Positions 41,981 to 51,596 are shown, numbered from the stretch's first letter. The stretch: DNA of 64,000 nucleotides from JAKANT01 sp035502095 (GCA_035502095.1 DATJUX010000040.1:248001-312000); one strand, 5' to 3'. Program-made: numbers and translations. Notes: generated by a model not told the origin, from the letters alone.

Positions 41981-44535
41981 GAGCCGACCTGCCGGAACGT
42001 GTCGATCGTGTGCGAGAAGAACAGGTCTTCGATCGTGTTCGACGCTTGCGCAGCGCCCGCCTGCAGCCGCTGCGTGAAATCGAGCAGGCGCGCGAAGCGC
42101 CCGTTGTCATCGACCGCGCACAGGTCCGCGAGGTCCGGCCATTGCTCCGCTTGCGGCAGCAAGCGCACGAGGTCTCCTGCCTCCGGGCCCGGAAGGCGCG
42201 CGACCTCGGCACTGAGCACGCCGGTCACGCAGGCAAACGAACGCGGGTTGGCGGCGTCCTGCACCAGCAGGTCGAGGAGCGGCGGAGTCTCCTGCCGGCG
42301 CTGATAGTGGGCGCGGTACGTGATGCGGCTGTCGAACAGCCCGAGCAGCAGGTCGAAACCGTCATCGTCGGCGATTGCATTCGCCTGGAACATCGTCTGC
42401 ATCGCATCGCTCAGGTCCGCAAGGCGTTCGATCTGCCGCCCGATGGTGAGCAGCCGCCAGCCGTCGTCGCGCGTCATGCGATCGGTCTGGGCGCCGGTGA
42501 TCGCGGCAAGGCGCAAGGCGAGCTCCGCCAGCACGCGCAGCACCTGGTCGCTCGATCGGACGGCGTTGGCACGTTGCTGCGATCCGGCGCGATCGAGCGC
42601 CTGCGCCGCGCCGATGAGCAGGCGCCAGTGTTCGGCCGCCAGGCGGTCGCGGATCTGGGCGCCCGCGCGCACCAGCGCGCTCAGGTTGAACCCAAGCCCG
42701 AAGCTGTCGTCGCCGCCCGCCAGCCGCGCGACGAGCGTGCGCTCGAAGACCGGCAGCGACTGCGCCGGCGTCGGCACACCTTCGGGCACGAGACCATGCC
42801 TGACGCAAAGCCGGTGCAGGGCGCCGAGCAGCGCCGGCGACATATCGGCGTCCTCGGCCAGCAGCGTGAGCGCCGAGCGCGCGAGCCGGACACACACTTC
42901 GCTGCGCTCGGCATAGCGACCCATCCAGAACAGGTTCTCCGCGGCGCGGCTCGAGACCGAGCGACGCTTGTGGGCGAGATCGCCCGGTCGCAGCGCTTCC
43001 GGCAGCATCGAAAAGGTGTCCACGGCACCGGCCGCCTGCACCCACGTGTCGGCGCTGCTGCCGCCGCGCTGCATCGATACGCCCTGTCGATAGCGGGCGG
43101 CGATACGGGTCAGCCCGCCGGGCAACGCATGCCATCCGCCGGCCCCGTCGACGATCGCATAGGTGCGAACCATCGCAGCGCGCGGCACGAACGCACCGCC
43201 CGTCCACGTCGGAGTTTGCGACAGCGGGACGTACGACTGCAGTGTCACGGCATCGGGATCCGCGTCGAGCCGCTCGAGCATCTGCGCGCGTTCGGCCGCG
43301 GACTGGTTCGCCACGATGCGCGATTCGAACCCGCGTGCCACATCGGAGCCGTAGGTCGGTTTCACCACCATCTGCTCGACGTGTTCGACCGCCGACGCCC
43401 TTGCGGCCGCCTCGCCGCACCACCACGAGTCCTGCGACGGCATGAGCAGTTCGGCACCCAGCACGTAGCGCGCGATCGCCGGCAGGAACCCGTTGATGGC
43501 GGGCGATTCGAGGAACCCCGATCCCAGCGCGTTGGCCATCACGACGTTGCCCGCGCGTACGGCCTGCAGGAGGCCCGGAATCCCTAGGGTCGAATCGGGA
43601 CGCAGTTCGAGCGGATCGCAGTAGTCGTCATCGAGGCGCCGCAGGATCGCATGCACGCGCTCGAGTCCGTACAGGCTTTTCAGGAACACGCGGTCTTCGC
43701 GCACGGTGAGGTCGCCGCCCTCGACGAGCGGAATGCCGAGATAGCGCGCGAGATACGCGTGCTCGAAGTAGGTCTCGTTGTAAGGGCCCGGCGTCAGCAG
43801 CACGACCCGCGGCGTGCCGGTCGCTCCGATCGCCGCACCCTGGCGCAGCAACGTGTCGAGCAGGCGGCGATAGCTCGTCGCTAGGCGCTGCACGCGCATT
43901 TCGCGGAACGCGTCCGGAAACAGGCGCGCGACGATCAGCCGGTTCTGCAGCGCGTAGCCAAGGCCGGACGGGGCTTGCGTGCGTTGCGAGACGACCCACC
44001 AGCGGCCGTCGGCCGCGCGCGCGAGGTCGAATGCGACGATGTGCAGGAACGATCCGGCCGGGGTCGTGTCTGCGAGCGCGCGCAGGTAGCCCGGATGCCC
44101 ATAGACCAGCGCGGGCGGCAGCAGGCCCGCGCGCACCAACTCGCCCGGACCGTATACGTCGGCCAGGATCGCCTCCAGCAGCCTGGCGCGCTGCGCCACG
44201 CCGGCCTCGATCGACGCCCACTCGTCCGCGCCGATCAGGAACGGCAGAACCTCGAGCGGCCACGGCCGTTGCGGCCCGCCCTCCTCGCTGTAGACGTTGT
44301 AGGTAACGCCGTCGTCGGCGACCTGTCGCGCCACGGTCGCGACGCGGCGGTCAAGATCGGCGAGGCCGGGTTCGCCGATGGTCGAAAAGAACGCGCGCCA
44401 TGGCGCGCGCAGTGCCGCGTCGCCGCTCGCCTTGCCACGCAGTTCGTCGAAGTGACCGGCGCCGACGGGCGCGGCCAGACGCGCGGCATGTGCGGCGGCG
44501 TCCTCCGGTTCTGGCTGATGGCCCGCGTGCGGCAA
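41977..44535 (-). CDS. Circularly permuted ATP-grasp :: alpha-E fusion protein
   Basis: 852 residues joining two domains that are separate proteins at 49126-51588. Residues about 30-520 are a circularly permuted ATP-grasp ligase (LLTPGPYNETYFEHAYLAR, LRPDSTLGIPGLL, and the MVVKPTYGSD strand with a Lys). From about 529 the alpha-E domain begins (SRAAENLFWMGRYAERSE) and runs to the C-terminus. At the position of EDN in the stand-alone ligase (VLEDNLRVPSG) this protein has SQR (VVSQRTQAPSG), so its metal site may be altered. It lies 21 bp after the DUF2126 gene. Confidence 0.9.
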   Translation of the reverse strand: MPHAGHQPEPEDAAAHAARLAAPVGAGHFDELRGKASGDAALRAPWRAFFSTIGEPGLADLDRRVATVARQVADDGVTYNVYSEEGGPQRPWPLEVLPFLIGADEWASIEAGVAQRARLLEAILADVYGPGELVRAGLLPPALVYGHPGYLRALADTTPAGSFLHIVAFDLARAADGRWWVVSQRTQAPSGLGYALQNRLIVARLFPDAFREMRVQRLATSYRRLLDTLLRQGAAIGATGTPRVVLLTPGPYNETYFEHAYLARYLGIPLVEGGDLTVREDRVFLKSLYGLERVHAILRRLDDDYCDPLELRPDSTLGIPGLLQAVRAGNVVMANALGSGFLESPAINGFLPAIARYVLGAELLMPSQDSWWCGEAAARASAVEHVEQMVVKPTYGSDVARGFESRIVANQSAAERAQMLERLDADPDAVTLQSYVPLSQTPTWTGGAFVPRAAMVRTYAIVDGAGGWHALPGGLTRIAARYRQGVSMQRGGSSADTWVQAAGAVDTFSMLPEALRPGDLAHKRRSVSSRAAENLFWMGRYAERSEVCVRLARSALTLLAEDADMSPALLGALHRLCVRHGLVPEGVPTPAQSLPVFERTLVARLAGGDDSFGLGFNLSALVRAGAQIRDRLAAEHWRLLIGAAQALDRAGSQQRANAVRSSDQVLRVLAELALRLAAITGAQTDRMTRDDGWRLLTIGRQIERLADLSDAMQTMFQANAIADDDGFDLLLGLFDSRITYRAHYQRRQETPPLLDLLVQDAANPRSFACVTGVLSAEVARLPGPEAGDLVRLLPQAEQWPDLADLCAVDDNGRFARLLDFTQRLQAGAAQASNTIEDLFFSHTIDTFRQVGS

Positions 44536-44556
44536 AGTGGCGAACGATCGAAGCGA

Positions 44557-47500
44557 TCAGAGTTGGCGCAGATCGAGCGTAAACGGAAACTCGCGGCTTG
44601 GTTGCGGCGGCTGCGCCACCCATTCCCCCGGCGTGTGGCCGAATGCGAAGAAACGCGCCAGGCGCCGGCTCTCCGCCTCGTACGCGTTGACCGGAAAGGT
44701 CTCGTAGCTGCGCCCCCCCGGGTGCGCGACGTGATAGCGACAGCCGCCCAGGGAGCGCTGCATCCAGGTGTCGACGATATCGAACGTGAGCGGTGCGTGG
44801 ACACCGATCGTCGGGTGCAGCGCCGCAGCGGGCTGCCAAGCCCGATAACGAACCCCGGCAACAAACTCGCCGACGCGCCCGGTCGGCTGCAGCGGCAGCG
44901 CACGACCGTTCGCGGTGATGACGTGCCGGTTGTCGTTCAGGCCGGTCGCCTTCACCTCCAGGCGCTCCAGCGACGAGTCGACGTAGCGCACGGTTCCACC
45001 GGCAGCCCCCTCCTCGCCCATCACATGCCATGGTTCGAGTGCGCCGCGCACGGTCAGGTGGATGCCACGCGCCGACACCTCGCCGAACTGGGGAAAACGG
45101 AACGAAAAGTGCGGCGCGAACCAGGCGGGATCGAAGGCGTAGCCGGCGCGCGCGAGCTCCGCCAGCACGTCCTCGAAGTCCATCGCCACGAACGTGGGCA
45201 GCAGGAAGCGGTCGTGCAGCTCCGTGTTCCAGCGCGTCAGCCGCGTGGCATACGGCGCCTTCCAGAACCATGCCACCAGGGCGCGCAGCAGGAGCTGCTG
45301 CGCGAGGCTCATCCGTGCGTGCGGAGGCATCTCGAACGCGCGCAGCTCGAGCAATCCCAGGCGCCCCGTCGGACTGTCGGGCGAGTACATCTTGTCGATG
45401 CAGAACTCGGCGCGGTGCGTGTTGCCCATGACATCGATCAGGATGTTGCGCAAGGTGCGATCGACGAGCCACGGCGGGGCGGTCTCGCCGCGCTGCGTCT
45501 GTTGCCGGCGCAGTTCGGCCAGGGCGATCTCAAGCTCGTACAACTGGTCGTTGCGCGCCTCGTCGACGCGGGGCGCCTGGCTGGTCGCGCCGATGAAGAG
45601 ACCCGAGAAGAGATATGACAGCGACGGATGGTTGTGCCAATAGCCGATCAGGCTTCCGAGCAGATCCGGCCGGCGCAGGAACGGACTGTCCGCCGGCGTC
45701 GCGCCGCCCAGCACGAAGTGATTGCCGCCGCCGGTGCCGGTGTGGCGGCCATCGAGCATGAACTTCTCGGTCGACAGACGCGACTGGTGCGCGGCTTCGT
45801 ACAGGAACTCGGTGTGATCGATCAGCTGTTCCCAGTTCGATGCCGGATGGATGTTGACTTCGATGACGCCCGGGTCCGGCGTCACTTGCAGCACGTTCAA
45901 GCGCGGATCGCGCGGCGGTGGATAGCCTTCGAGCGCGATCTTGACGCCTAACTCCGCTGCCGTTGCTTCGGCTGCCGCGAGCAGTTCCAGGTAGTCCTCG
46001 AGGCGGGCGAGAGGCGGCATGAAGAGGTACAGCACGCCGTGGCGCGTGCCCTTGTCATCCGCTTCCGGCCCGCTGGCGCGGCGCGGATCGCGCACCTCGA
46101 CGCACAACGCGGTGCGGGTGATCCAGGCCGCCGATTCGAGGCGGTCCGGCCTGCGCCTGAGGTCCGCCTCGCTGTACCTGCCGGGAACGCCCGCTGCGCC
46201 GCCGTGCTCGCCTGCGCGGCGGGGAGGCAAGGGAGCCCCACCGGCCGCGCGAGTCTCCCGACCGATAGGTGCGTCCGGGCGGAGTTCGCCGAGCGCGTGC
46301 GGCGCGAACTGAGCGCGAATGTCGGCGTGCGACGGGAGTTGCGCGCGCGGCGTGAACGTGTCCTCTTCGATCAGGTAGGGATAGTCGCCCTTCGAGACCC
46401 AGGGCAGCGAGTCGAGCGGCAGCCGGAGACCCATTGGCGAGTCGCCCGGGATCAGGTACATGCGCTCGTCGCGGAAGAACCACGGACCCGTGACCCACCG
46501 TGGCCCGGTGAGCGCGACGTCCCATTCCCGGTTGATCGGGAGCGCGTACCCGATGACGCTGTCGAGCCTCTGGGTGAATACGCGCCGCAGGCGCGCCCGC
46601 TCCATTTCGTCGTCGAGGCGCGAATCGAACGGGTCGACGTTGACCGGCAGCTGCCGCTCGCGCCAGAGGTAGTACCAGACGTCCTCATGCCCGGGCGCGA
46701 TGAATTCCCTCTCCAGGCCGAGCCGCTGTGCCAGCCGTTCGATGAATCGCTGCGCGTCGGCGGTGGTATAGAAAGCGGGCTCGCGCTCGTCGGCAAAGAG
46801 CGCCGGATCGTTCCAGCACGGCTCGCCGTCGGCGCGCCAGTACACCGACAAGGCCCAGCGCGGAAGCTGCTCGCCCGGGTACCACTTGCCCTGGCCGAAG
46901 TGCAGGAAGCCGTTGGCGCCGTACTTGGCGCGCAGGCGCTGCACGAGGTCGGTCGCGTACCCGCGTTTGGTCGGACCGAGCGCGGTGGTGTTCCACTCCG
47001 CGCCGTCGCGGTCGTTGACCGCGACGAAAGTCGGTTCGCCACCCATCGTCAAACGCACATCCATCGCCTGCAGATCGGCGTCGACCTTCCTGCCGAGGTT
47101 CACCACCCCGTTCCATTGCGCTTCGCTGTACGGCTTGGTGACGCGTGGCGCCTCGAAGATGCGCGTGACGCGCATCGAGTGCGAGAACTCGACCTCGCTT
47201 TCGTCGACGCCGCCACTGACAGGTGCCGCCGTGGAAGGCTCGGGCGTGCAAGCGACCGGGATATGACCCTCGCCGGCGAGCAGTCCCGACGTCGGGTCGA
47301 GGCCGATCCAGCCCGCGCCTGGAAGGTAAACCTCGCACCACGCATGCAGATCGGTGAAATCGAGCTCCGTCCCCGCCGGTCCGTCCAGCGCCTTGACGTC
47401 GGGCTTCAGCTGGATCAGATAGCCGGAGACAAAACGCGCGGCAAGGCCGAGATGGCGCAGCGTCTGGACCAGCATCCAGCCGGTGTCGCGGCAGGATCCG

Positions 47501-48030
47501 GCGGCACTTGTCAGCGTTTCCTCCGGCGTCTGCACGCCGGGCTCCATGCGGATCACGTAGCGGATCTCCCGCTGCAAACGCTGATTCAAGGCGACCAGGA
47601 AATCGATCGTGCGCACCGTCTTGCGGTCGATGCTCGCCAGGAAGTCGCGCCAGCGAGGCGTCAGCGGGTCGCGCACGAGATAGGGCTGCAGATCGTGGCG
47701 CAACCCGCTTTCGTACTCAAACGGAGACGTCTCGGCCGCGGGCTCGAGGAAGAAGTCGAACGGGTTGTAGACCGCCATCTCGGCGACCAGATCCACCGTG
47801 ACCGTGAATTCGGTCGTCTTCTCGAGGAAGACGAGCCGCGCGAGGTAGTTCGAGAACGGATCCAGTTGCCAGTTGATGAAGTGTTTCGTCGGCTCGATGC
47901 GCAGGGAGTACGAAAGCACCGGGGTGCGGCAATGAGGTGCCGGGCGCAATCGCACGACCTGCGGCGAAAGGCCGACGCGCCGGTCGTACTTGTATTGCGT
48001 GACGTGGTTCAGGGCGACGTGGATCGACAC
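44557..48030 (-). CDS. Transglutaminase-DUF2126 putative amidoligase
   Basis: 1157 residues from the GTG at 48030, giving VSIHVALNHVTQYKYDR, the conserved family start; an ATG 21 codons upstream lacks a ribosome site. N-terminal beta domain, then a transglutaminase core with Cys180 (AAGSCRDTG), His229 (DLHAWC) and Asp245 (GLDPTSG). From about 330 to the end is DUF2126 (LTMGGEPTFVAVND, VNIHPASNWEQL, FVLGGATPADSPFL), a predicted glutamine-synthetase-fold COOH-NH2 ligase. A peptidase and a ligase are thus on one chain. It lies between the Anbu gene and the ATP-grasp::alpha-E fusion gene. Confidence 0.92.
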   Translation of the reverse strand: MSIHVALNHVTQYKYDRRVGLSPQVVRLRPAPHCRTPVLSYSLRIEPTKHFINWQLDPFSNYLARLVFLEKTTEFTVTVDLVAEMAVYNPFDFFLEPAAETSPFEYESGLRHDLQPYLVRDPLTPRWRDFLASIDRKTVRTIDFLVALNQRLQREIRYVIRMEPGVQTPEETLTSAAGSCRDTGWMLVQTLRHLGLAARFVSGYLIQLKPDVKALDGPAGTELDFTDLHAWCEVYLPGAGWIGLDPTSGLLAGEGHIPVACTPEPSTAAPVSGGVDESEVEFSHSMRVTRIFEAPRVTKPYSEAQWNGVVNLGRKVDADLQAMDVRLTMGGEPTFVAVNDRDGAEWNTTALGPTKRGYATDLVQRLRAKYGANGFLHFGQGKWYPGEQLPRWALSVYWRADGEPCWNDPALFADEREPAFYTTADAQRFIERLAQRLGLEREFIAPGHEDVWYYLWRERQLPVNVDPFDSRLDDEMERARLRRVFTQRLDSVIGYALPINREWDVALTGPRWVTGPWFFRDERMYLIPGDSPMGLRLPLDSLPWVSKGDYPYLIEEDTFTPRAQLPSHADIRAQFAPHALGELRPDAPIGRETRAAGGAPLPPRRAGEHGGAAGVPGRYSEADLRRRPDRLESAAWITRTALCVEVRDPRRASGPEADDKGTRHGVLYLFMPPLARLEDYLELLAAAEATAAELGVKIALEGYPPPRDPRLNVLQVTPDPGVIEVNIHPASNWEQLIDHTEFLYEAAHQSRLSTEKFMLDGRHTGTGGGNHFVLGGATPADSPFLRRPDLLGSLIGYWHNHPSLSYLFSGLFIGATSQAPRVDEARNDQLYELEIALAELRRQQTQRGETAPPWLVDRTLRNILIDVMGNTHRAEFCIDKMYSPDSPTGRLGLLELRAFEMPPHARMSLAQQLLLRALVAWFWKAPYATRLTRWNTELHDRFLLPTFVAMDFEDVLAELARAGYAFDPAWFAPHFSFRFPQFGEVSARGIHLTVRGALEPWHVMGEEGAAGGTVRYVDSSLERLEVKATGLNDNRHVITANGRALPLQPTGRVGEFVAGVRYRAWQPAAALHPTIGVHAPLTFDIVDTWMQRSLGGCRYHVAHPGGRSYETFPVNAYEAESRRLARFFAFGHTPGEWVAQPPQPSREFPFTLDLRQL

Positions 48031-48161
48031 AGTTTCGACTCGTCTCGTTGAAATGCGGACTCCGCTCGGGGCCGCGTCGATGTTCTCATGCAAGTTTCGG
48101 GCAAGGGAGGGAACCCGCGCCCGTTCGCTACGGAAGAGGCCGCACGCCGCGCAGCGCCCTC

Positions 48162-49052
48162 TCAGCCGCCCTGCTGGGCGTCGGTGCGTGTCGGCGGGGC
48201 GCTAGCGACGAGTTGCACCGGCGGCGCCGCTGCGCGCGGCGTGCCGGTAAGCGAAGCGGGCATCGGCGCCCGGACCGGGAACGTCTGGTCCGTCTCCAGC
48301 AACGGTGCGCCGGGTGCGGCCTTGGCGCTGCGCCAGGTCGGATCGGGTATCTCGAGGAAGACCTGCTTCAGACGGCTGCCCCAGGTGTTCCGGATCATGT
48401 TCATGTACTGGTTTTGCGCGTCGATCTGCACGAACTTGGTCACCGCCAGCCGGTCGGCCTCGTATACGAGAAGGTCGAGTGGCAGCCCGACCGAGATGTT
48501 GGAGCGCAGGGTCGAGTCCATCGAGATCAGCGCGCACTTGGCAGCTTCGTCGAGCGGCGTGGCCGGCCCCACGACACGGTCGATGATCGGCTTGCCGTAT
48601 TTCGCCTCGCCGATCTGGAAGTACGGATTCTCCGGGGTCGCCTCGATGTAGTTTCCGGCCGCGTAGACCTGGAACAGGCGCATGCGCTCGCCCTTGATCT
48701 GACCGCCGAAGATGAAGCTGCAGTTGAATTCGATCCCGGCCTGCTTCAGGCTGGCGCCGTCAAGGGTGAAGACCTCGCGCACTGCGTCACCGACGACCCG
48801 CACCGCATCGACGAGGGTGTCGACGTTCCAGACGCTGTGCTCGCTGGCGGCGGTTCGTTCGCAGACGATCTGCCGCACCGCCTGGGTGATGGCGAGGTTG
48901 CCCGCGCTCAGCAGCACGAGGAGCCGTTCGCCCGGGTGCTCGAACACCGTCATCTTGCGGAACGTCGAGATCTGGTCGACGCCTGCATTGGTGCGCGAAT
49001 CGGAAAGAAACACGAGCCCCGCGTCCAGCCGCATTGCCACGCAATAGGTCAT
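48162..49052 (-). CDS. Anbu-type proteasome-like protease
   Basis: 296 residues. It starts MTYCVAMRLDAGLVFLSDSR; removing Met exposes Thr1, and Asp17 and Lys32 follow at the spacing expected of N-terminal nucleophile proteasome subunits. This fixes the start at 49052, since the longer open frame would bury the Thr. Other family blocks are LLVLLSAGNLAITQAV and FQIGEAKYGKPIIDR. A Pro/Ala-rich tail follows residue 240. Anbu is a relative of HslV without an obvious unfoldase partner, and its genes are known to occur with ATP-grasp, alpha-E and transglutaminase genes. Confidence 0.93.
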   Translation of the reverse strand: MTYCVAMRLDAGLVFLSDSRTNAGVDQISTFRKMTVFEHPGERLLVLLSAGNLAITQAVRQIVCERTAASEHSVWNVDTLVDAVRVVGDAVREVFTLDGASLKQAGIEFNCSFIFGGQIKGERMRLFQVYAAGNYIEATPENPYFQIGEAKYGKPIIDRVVGPATPLDEAAKCALISMDSTLRSNISVGLPLDLLVYEADRLAVTKFVQIDAQNQYMNMIRNTWGSRLKQVFLEIPDPTWRSAKAAPGAPLLETDQTFPVRAPMPASLTGTPRAAAPPVQLVASAPPTRTDAQQGG

Positions 49053-49125
49053 GGTTACCCGCCTTCCGCGCGGCACCCGCGCGGCGAGTTGATGCGCGCC
49101 CTGGCCCGTTCCATGGAGGGCGCCA

Positions 49126-50112
49126 TCAAGCCGCACTCAGCGGCACCAGGAAGTCCTGGCTGATGCGCCCGCCCAGGTCGTTGACGCGTTCGAGAAAGGT
49201 GGTCAGGAACGTGTGCAGCCCCATCTGCAGGATGTTTTCGATCTTTCCGTACTGCAATTCCGCCCGCAGCAATCCGGCGCGGCGCTCGGTCTCGCGCGAG
49301 CGGCTGTTGCGCACCTTCTCCAGATTCAGGCACACCTCGTTCAGGCATGCCAACAGCGCGCGCGGCATGTCATCACGCAGGATCAGCAGCTCGGCGACGC
49401 GCGACGGCGCGATGACGTCACGGTAGACTTTGCGGTACACCTCGAACGCGGAGACCGACCGCAGGATCGCGGCCCAGAAATAGTAGTCGAGCTGGCTTTC
49501 CGCGCCTGCGGGGTCGGGCCCGGTGCCGTTGCCGCCGTTGCGCGCTCCCGCCTGGCTGCTGCCGTGGAACTTGACGTCGATGAGGCGGGCGGTATTGTCG
49601 GCGCGCTCGAGAAAGGTCCCCAGACGGGTGAAATAGAACGCTTCGTCCTTGAGCATCGTGCCGATGGTGACGCCGCGCGACAGGTGCGAGCGGAACTTGA
49701 CCCACTCGAACAACTGCGACGGGTCGCGTTTGACCACGCCGCCCGCCAGCACTTTGCGCAGCTCGAGCCAGGTGTCGTTGTGCGTTTCCCAGACCTCAGT
49801 CGTCAGCACGCCGCGCACCGCGCGCGCGTTCTCCCGCGCGGCCTGCAGGCAGCAGAAGATCGACGACGGATTGCCCGGGTCGCGGACCATGAAGTCGAGC
49901 ACGTCGCGCGGCGTGAGGCTCGGATACTTCGCCTGGAACGCCGACTGCAATTCCGAGATGGTCAGCATGGCGCGCCAGCCCTGCTCGGCGACTTCGGCCG
50001 ACTGCGGCAGCAGCGACGTCGACATGTTGACATCGAGCATGCGCGCGGTGTTCTCGGCGCGTTCGATGTATCGCGCCATCCAGAACAGGTGGTCGGCCGT
50101 TCGGCTAAGCAT
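49126..50112 (-). CDS. Alpha-E domain protein
   Basis: A 328-residue all-helical protein with the diagnostic opening MLSRTADHLFWMARYIERAENTARML. Other conserved blocks are VRGVLTTEVWETHN, FYFTRLGTFLERADNTARLIDVKF and SVSAFEVYRKVYRD. The Glu-Arg-rich helices give the family its name. Its biochemical role is unknown, but it almost always pairs with a circularly permuted ATP-grasp gene, here ending three bases upstream, and may deliver or bind substrate. The 73-bp gap to the Anbu gene is the longest in the upper half of the cassette apart from Anbu-DUF2126. Confidence 0.92.
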   Translation of the reverse strand: MLSRTADHLFWMARYIERAENTARMLDVNMSTSLLPQSAEVAEQGWRAMLTISELQSAFQAKYPSLTPRDVLDFMVRDPGNPSSIFCCLQAARENARAVRGVLTTEVWETHNDTWLELRKVLAGGVVKRDPSQLFEWVKFRSHLSRGVTIGTMLKDEAFYFTRLGTFLERADNTARLIDVKFHGSSQAGARNGGNGTGPDPAGAESQLDYYFWAAILRSVSAFEVYRKVYRDVIAPSRVAELLILRDDMPRALLACLNEVCLNLEKVRNSRSRETERRAGLLRAELQYGKIENILQMGLHTFLTTFLERVNDLGGRISQDFLVPLSAA

Positions 50113-50115
50113 CGT

Positions 50116-51588
50116 CTACTCGAGCACCCACGTGTCCTTCGTGCCGCCGCCCTGCGATGAATTGACGACCAGCGAGCCCTCGCGCAGGGCGACGCGAGTC
50201 AGCCCGCCCGGCACCATCGTGACCTGCTTGCCACAGAGGACGAACGGCCGGAGGTCGATGTGGCGCGGCGCGATCCCCGATTCGACGAAGGTGGGACACG
50301 TCGACAGTGCAAGCGTCGGCTGGGCGATGTAGTTGGCGGGATTGGCCTCGATCTTCTTGCGGAACGCCTCGATCTCGGCACGCGTTGCCGCCGGCCCGAC
50401 CAGCATGCCGTAGCCGCCGGCGTTGTGGACCTCTTTGACGACGAGTTCCGGCAGCTTTGCCAGCGTCTGCGCGAGTTCGTCGCGGTTGCGGCACTTGAAC
50501 GTCGGCACGTTGCCCAGGATCGGCTTTTCGCCAAGATAGAACTCGATCATGTCCGGCACGTACGGATAGATGGACTTGTCGTCGGCCAGGCCCGTGCCGA
50601 TGGCGTTGGCGAGCGTCACCCGGCCGGCGCGATAGGCGCTCAACAGCCCGGGCACGCCGAGTGTCGAATCGGGGCGGAATACGAGTGGATCGAGGAAATC
50701 GTCGTCGACGCGGCGGTAGATCACGTCGACGCGACGCGGGCCGCGCGTCGTGCGCATGTAGACGGCGTCATCCTGTACGAACAAGTCCTGGCCTTCGACC
50801 AGTTCGATGCCCATCTGCTGCGCCAGGAAGGCATGCTCGAAGTACGCGGAGTTGTACATGCCCGGCGTCAGGAGCACGACGGTCGGGTCGGCGACGCCGT
50901 GTGGAGCGACCGAGCGCAGGTTCTCGAGCAGCAAGTCCGGATAGTGCGCCACCGGCGCGACCCGGTTCTTCGCGAACAGGTCCGGGAAGAGCCGCATCAT
51001 CATCTTGCGGTCTTCGAGCATGTAGGACACGCCGCTGGGCACCCGCAGGTTGTCCTCGAGCACGTAGTACTCGCCCTTGCCCGCCCGCACGATATCGATG
51101 CCGGCGATGTGCGTGTAGATATCGCTCGCCACGTCGACCCCGTGCATCTCGGCGCGGTACTGCGAGTTCTTCAGCACCTGGTCGGCCGGGATCTTGCCGG
51201 CGCGCACGATGTTCTGGTCGTGGTAGACGTCGTGGATGAAGCGGTTGAGCGCCTTGACCCGCTGGCGCAGTCCCGCTTCGAGCTGACGCCATTCGGCGGC
51301 CGGAATGATGCGCGGAATGATGTCGAACGGAATCAGGCGTTCCGTGCCCGCGTCGTCGCCGTAGACCGCGAAGGTGATGCCCACGCGGCGAAACACGAGG
51401 TCGGCTTCCGCACGCTTGTTGCCGAGCAGTTCGCCGCTCTGCTCGGAAAGCCACCTGCTGTATTCGCCATAGCACTGCCGCACGCTGCCGTCGGCAGCGT
51501 GCATCTCGTCGAATACCTTGGCGGCAAGCATGCTGGACGCAGGAGCGGACCGATCGCGAACCAGTGTAGCAATGACCACGCCAGACAC
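50116..51588 (-). CDS. Circularly permuted ATP-grasp amidoligase
   Basis: 490 residues, starting MSGVVIATLVRDRSA; later in-frame ATGs (for example MLAAKVFDEM) are possible starts. Conserved blocks are ERLIPFDIIPRIIP, GVDVASDIYTHIAGIDIVRAG, the acidic EDN motif YYVLEDNLRVPSGVSYMLEDR, LLTPGMYNSAYFEHAFLAQ and the KEVHNAGGYGMLVGP strand with a Lys. They match the COG2308-type ligase, predicted to join a carboxylate to an amine with ATP. First gene of the six-gene cassette, eight bp after comEC. It keeps all the acidic residues that the fusion paralogue lacks. Confidence 0.92.
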   Translation of the reverse strand: MSGVVIATLVRDRSAPASSMLAAKVFDEMHAADGSVRQCYGEYSRWLSEQSGELLGNKRAEADLVFRRVGITFAVYGDDAGTERLIPFDIIPRIIPAAEWRQLEAGLRQRVKALNRFIHDVYHDQNIVRAGKIPADQVLKNSQYRAEMHGVDVASDIYTHIAGIDIVRAGKGEYYVLEDNLRVPSGVSYMLEDRKMMMRLFPDLFAKNRVAPVAHYPDLLLENLRSVAPHGVADPTVVLLTPGMYNSAYFEHAFLAQQMGIELVEGQDLFVQDDAVYMRTTRGPRRVDVIYRRVDDDFLDPLVFRPDSTLGVPGLLSAYRAGRVTLANAIGTGLADDKSIYPYVPDMIEFYLGEKPILGNVPTFKCRNRDELAQTLAKLPELVVKEVHNAGGYGMLVGPAATRAEIEAFRKKIEANPANYIAQPTLALSTCPTFVESGIAPRHIDLRPFVLCGKQVTMVPGGLTRVALREGSLVVNSSQGGGTKDTWVLE

Positions 51589-51596
51589 GGAAAACG

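Noticed and set aside
41090..51588. Calling the amidoligase cassette wholly new, or a phage-defence island.
   Set aside because: The gene association is already known from comparative genomics. No transposase, integrase, tRNA-end insertion or shift in base composition marks it as a mobile defence island.
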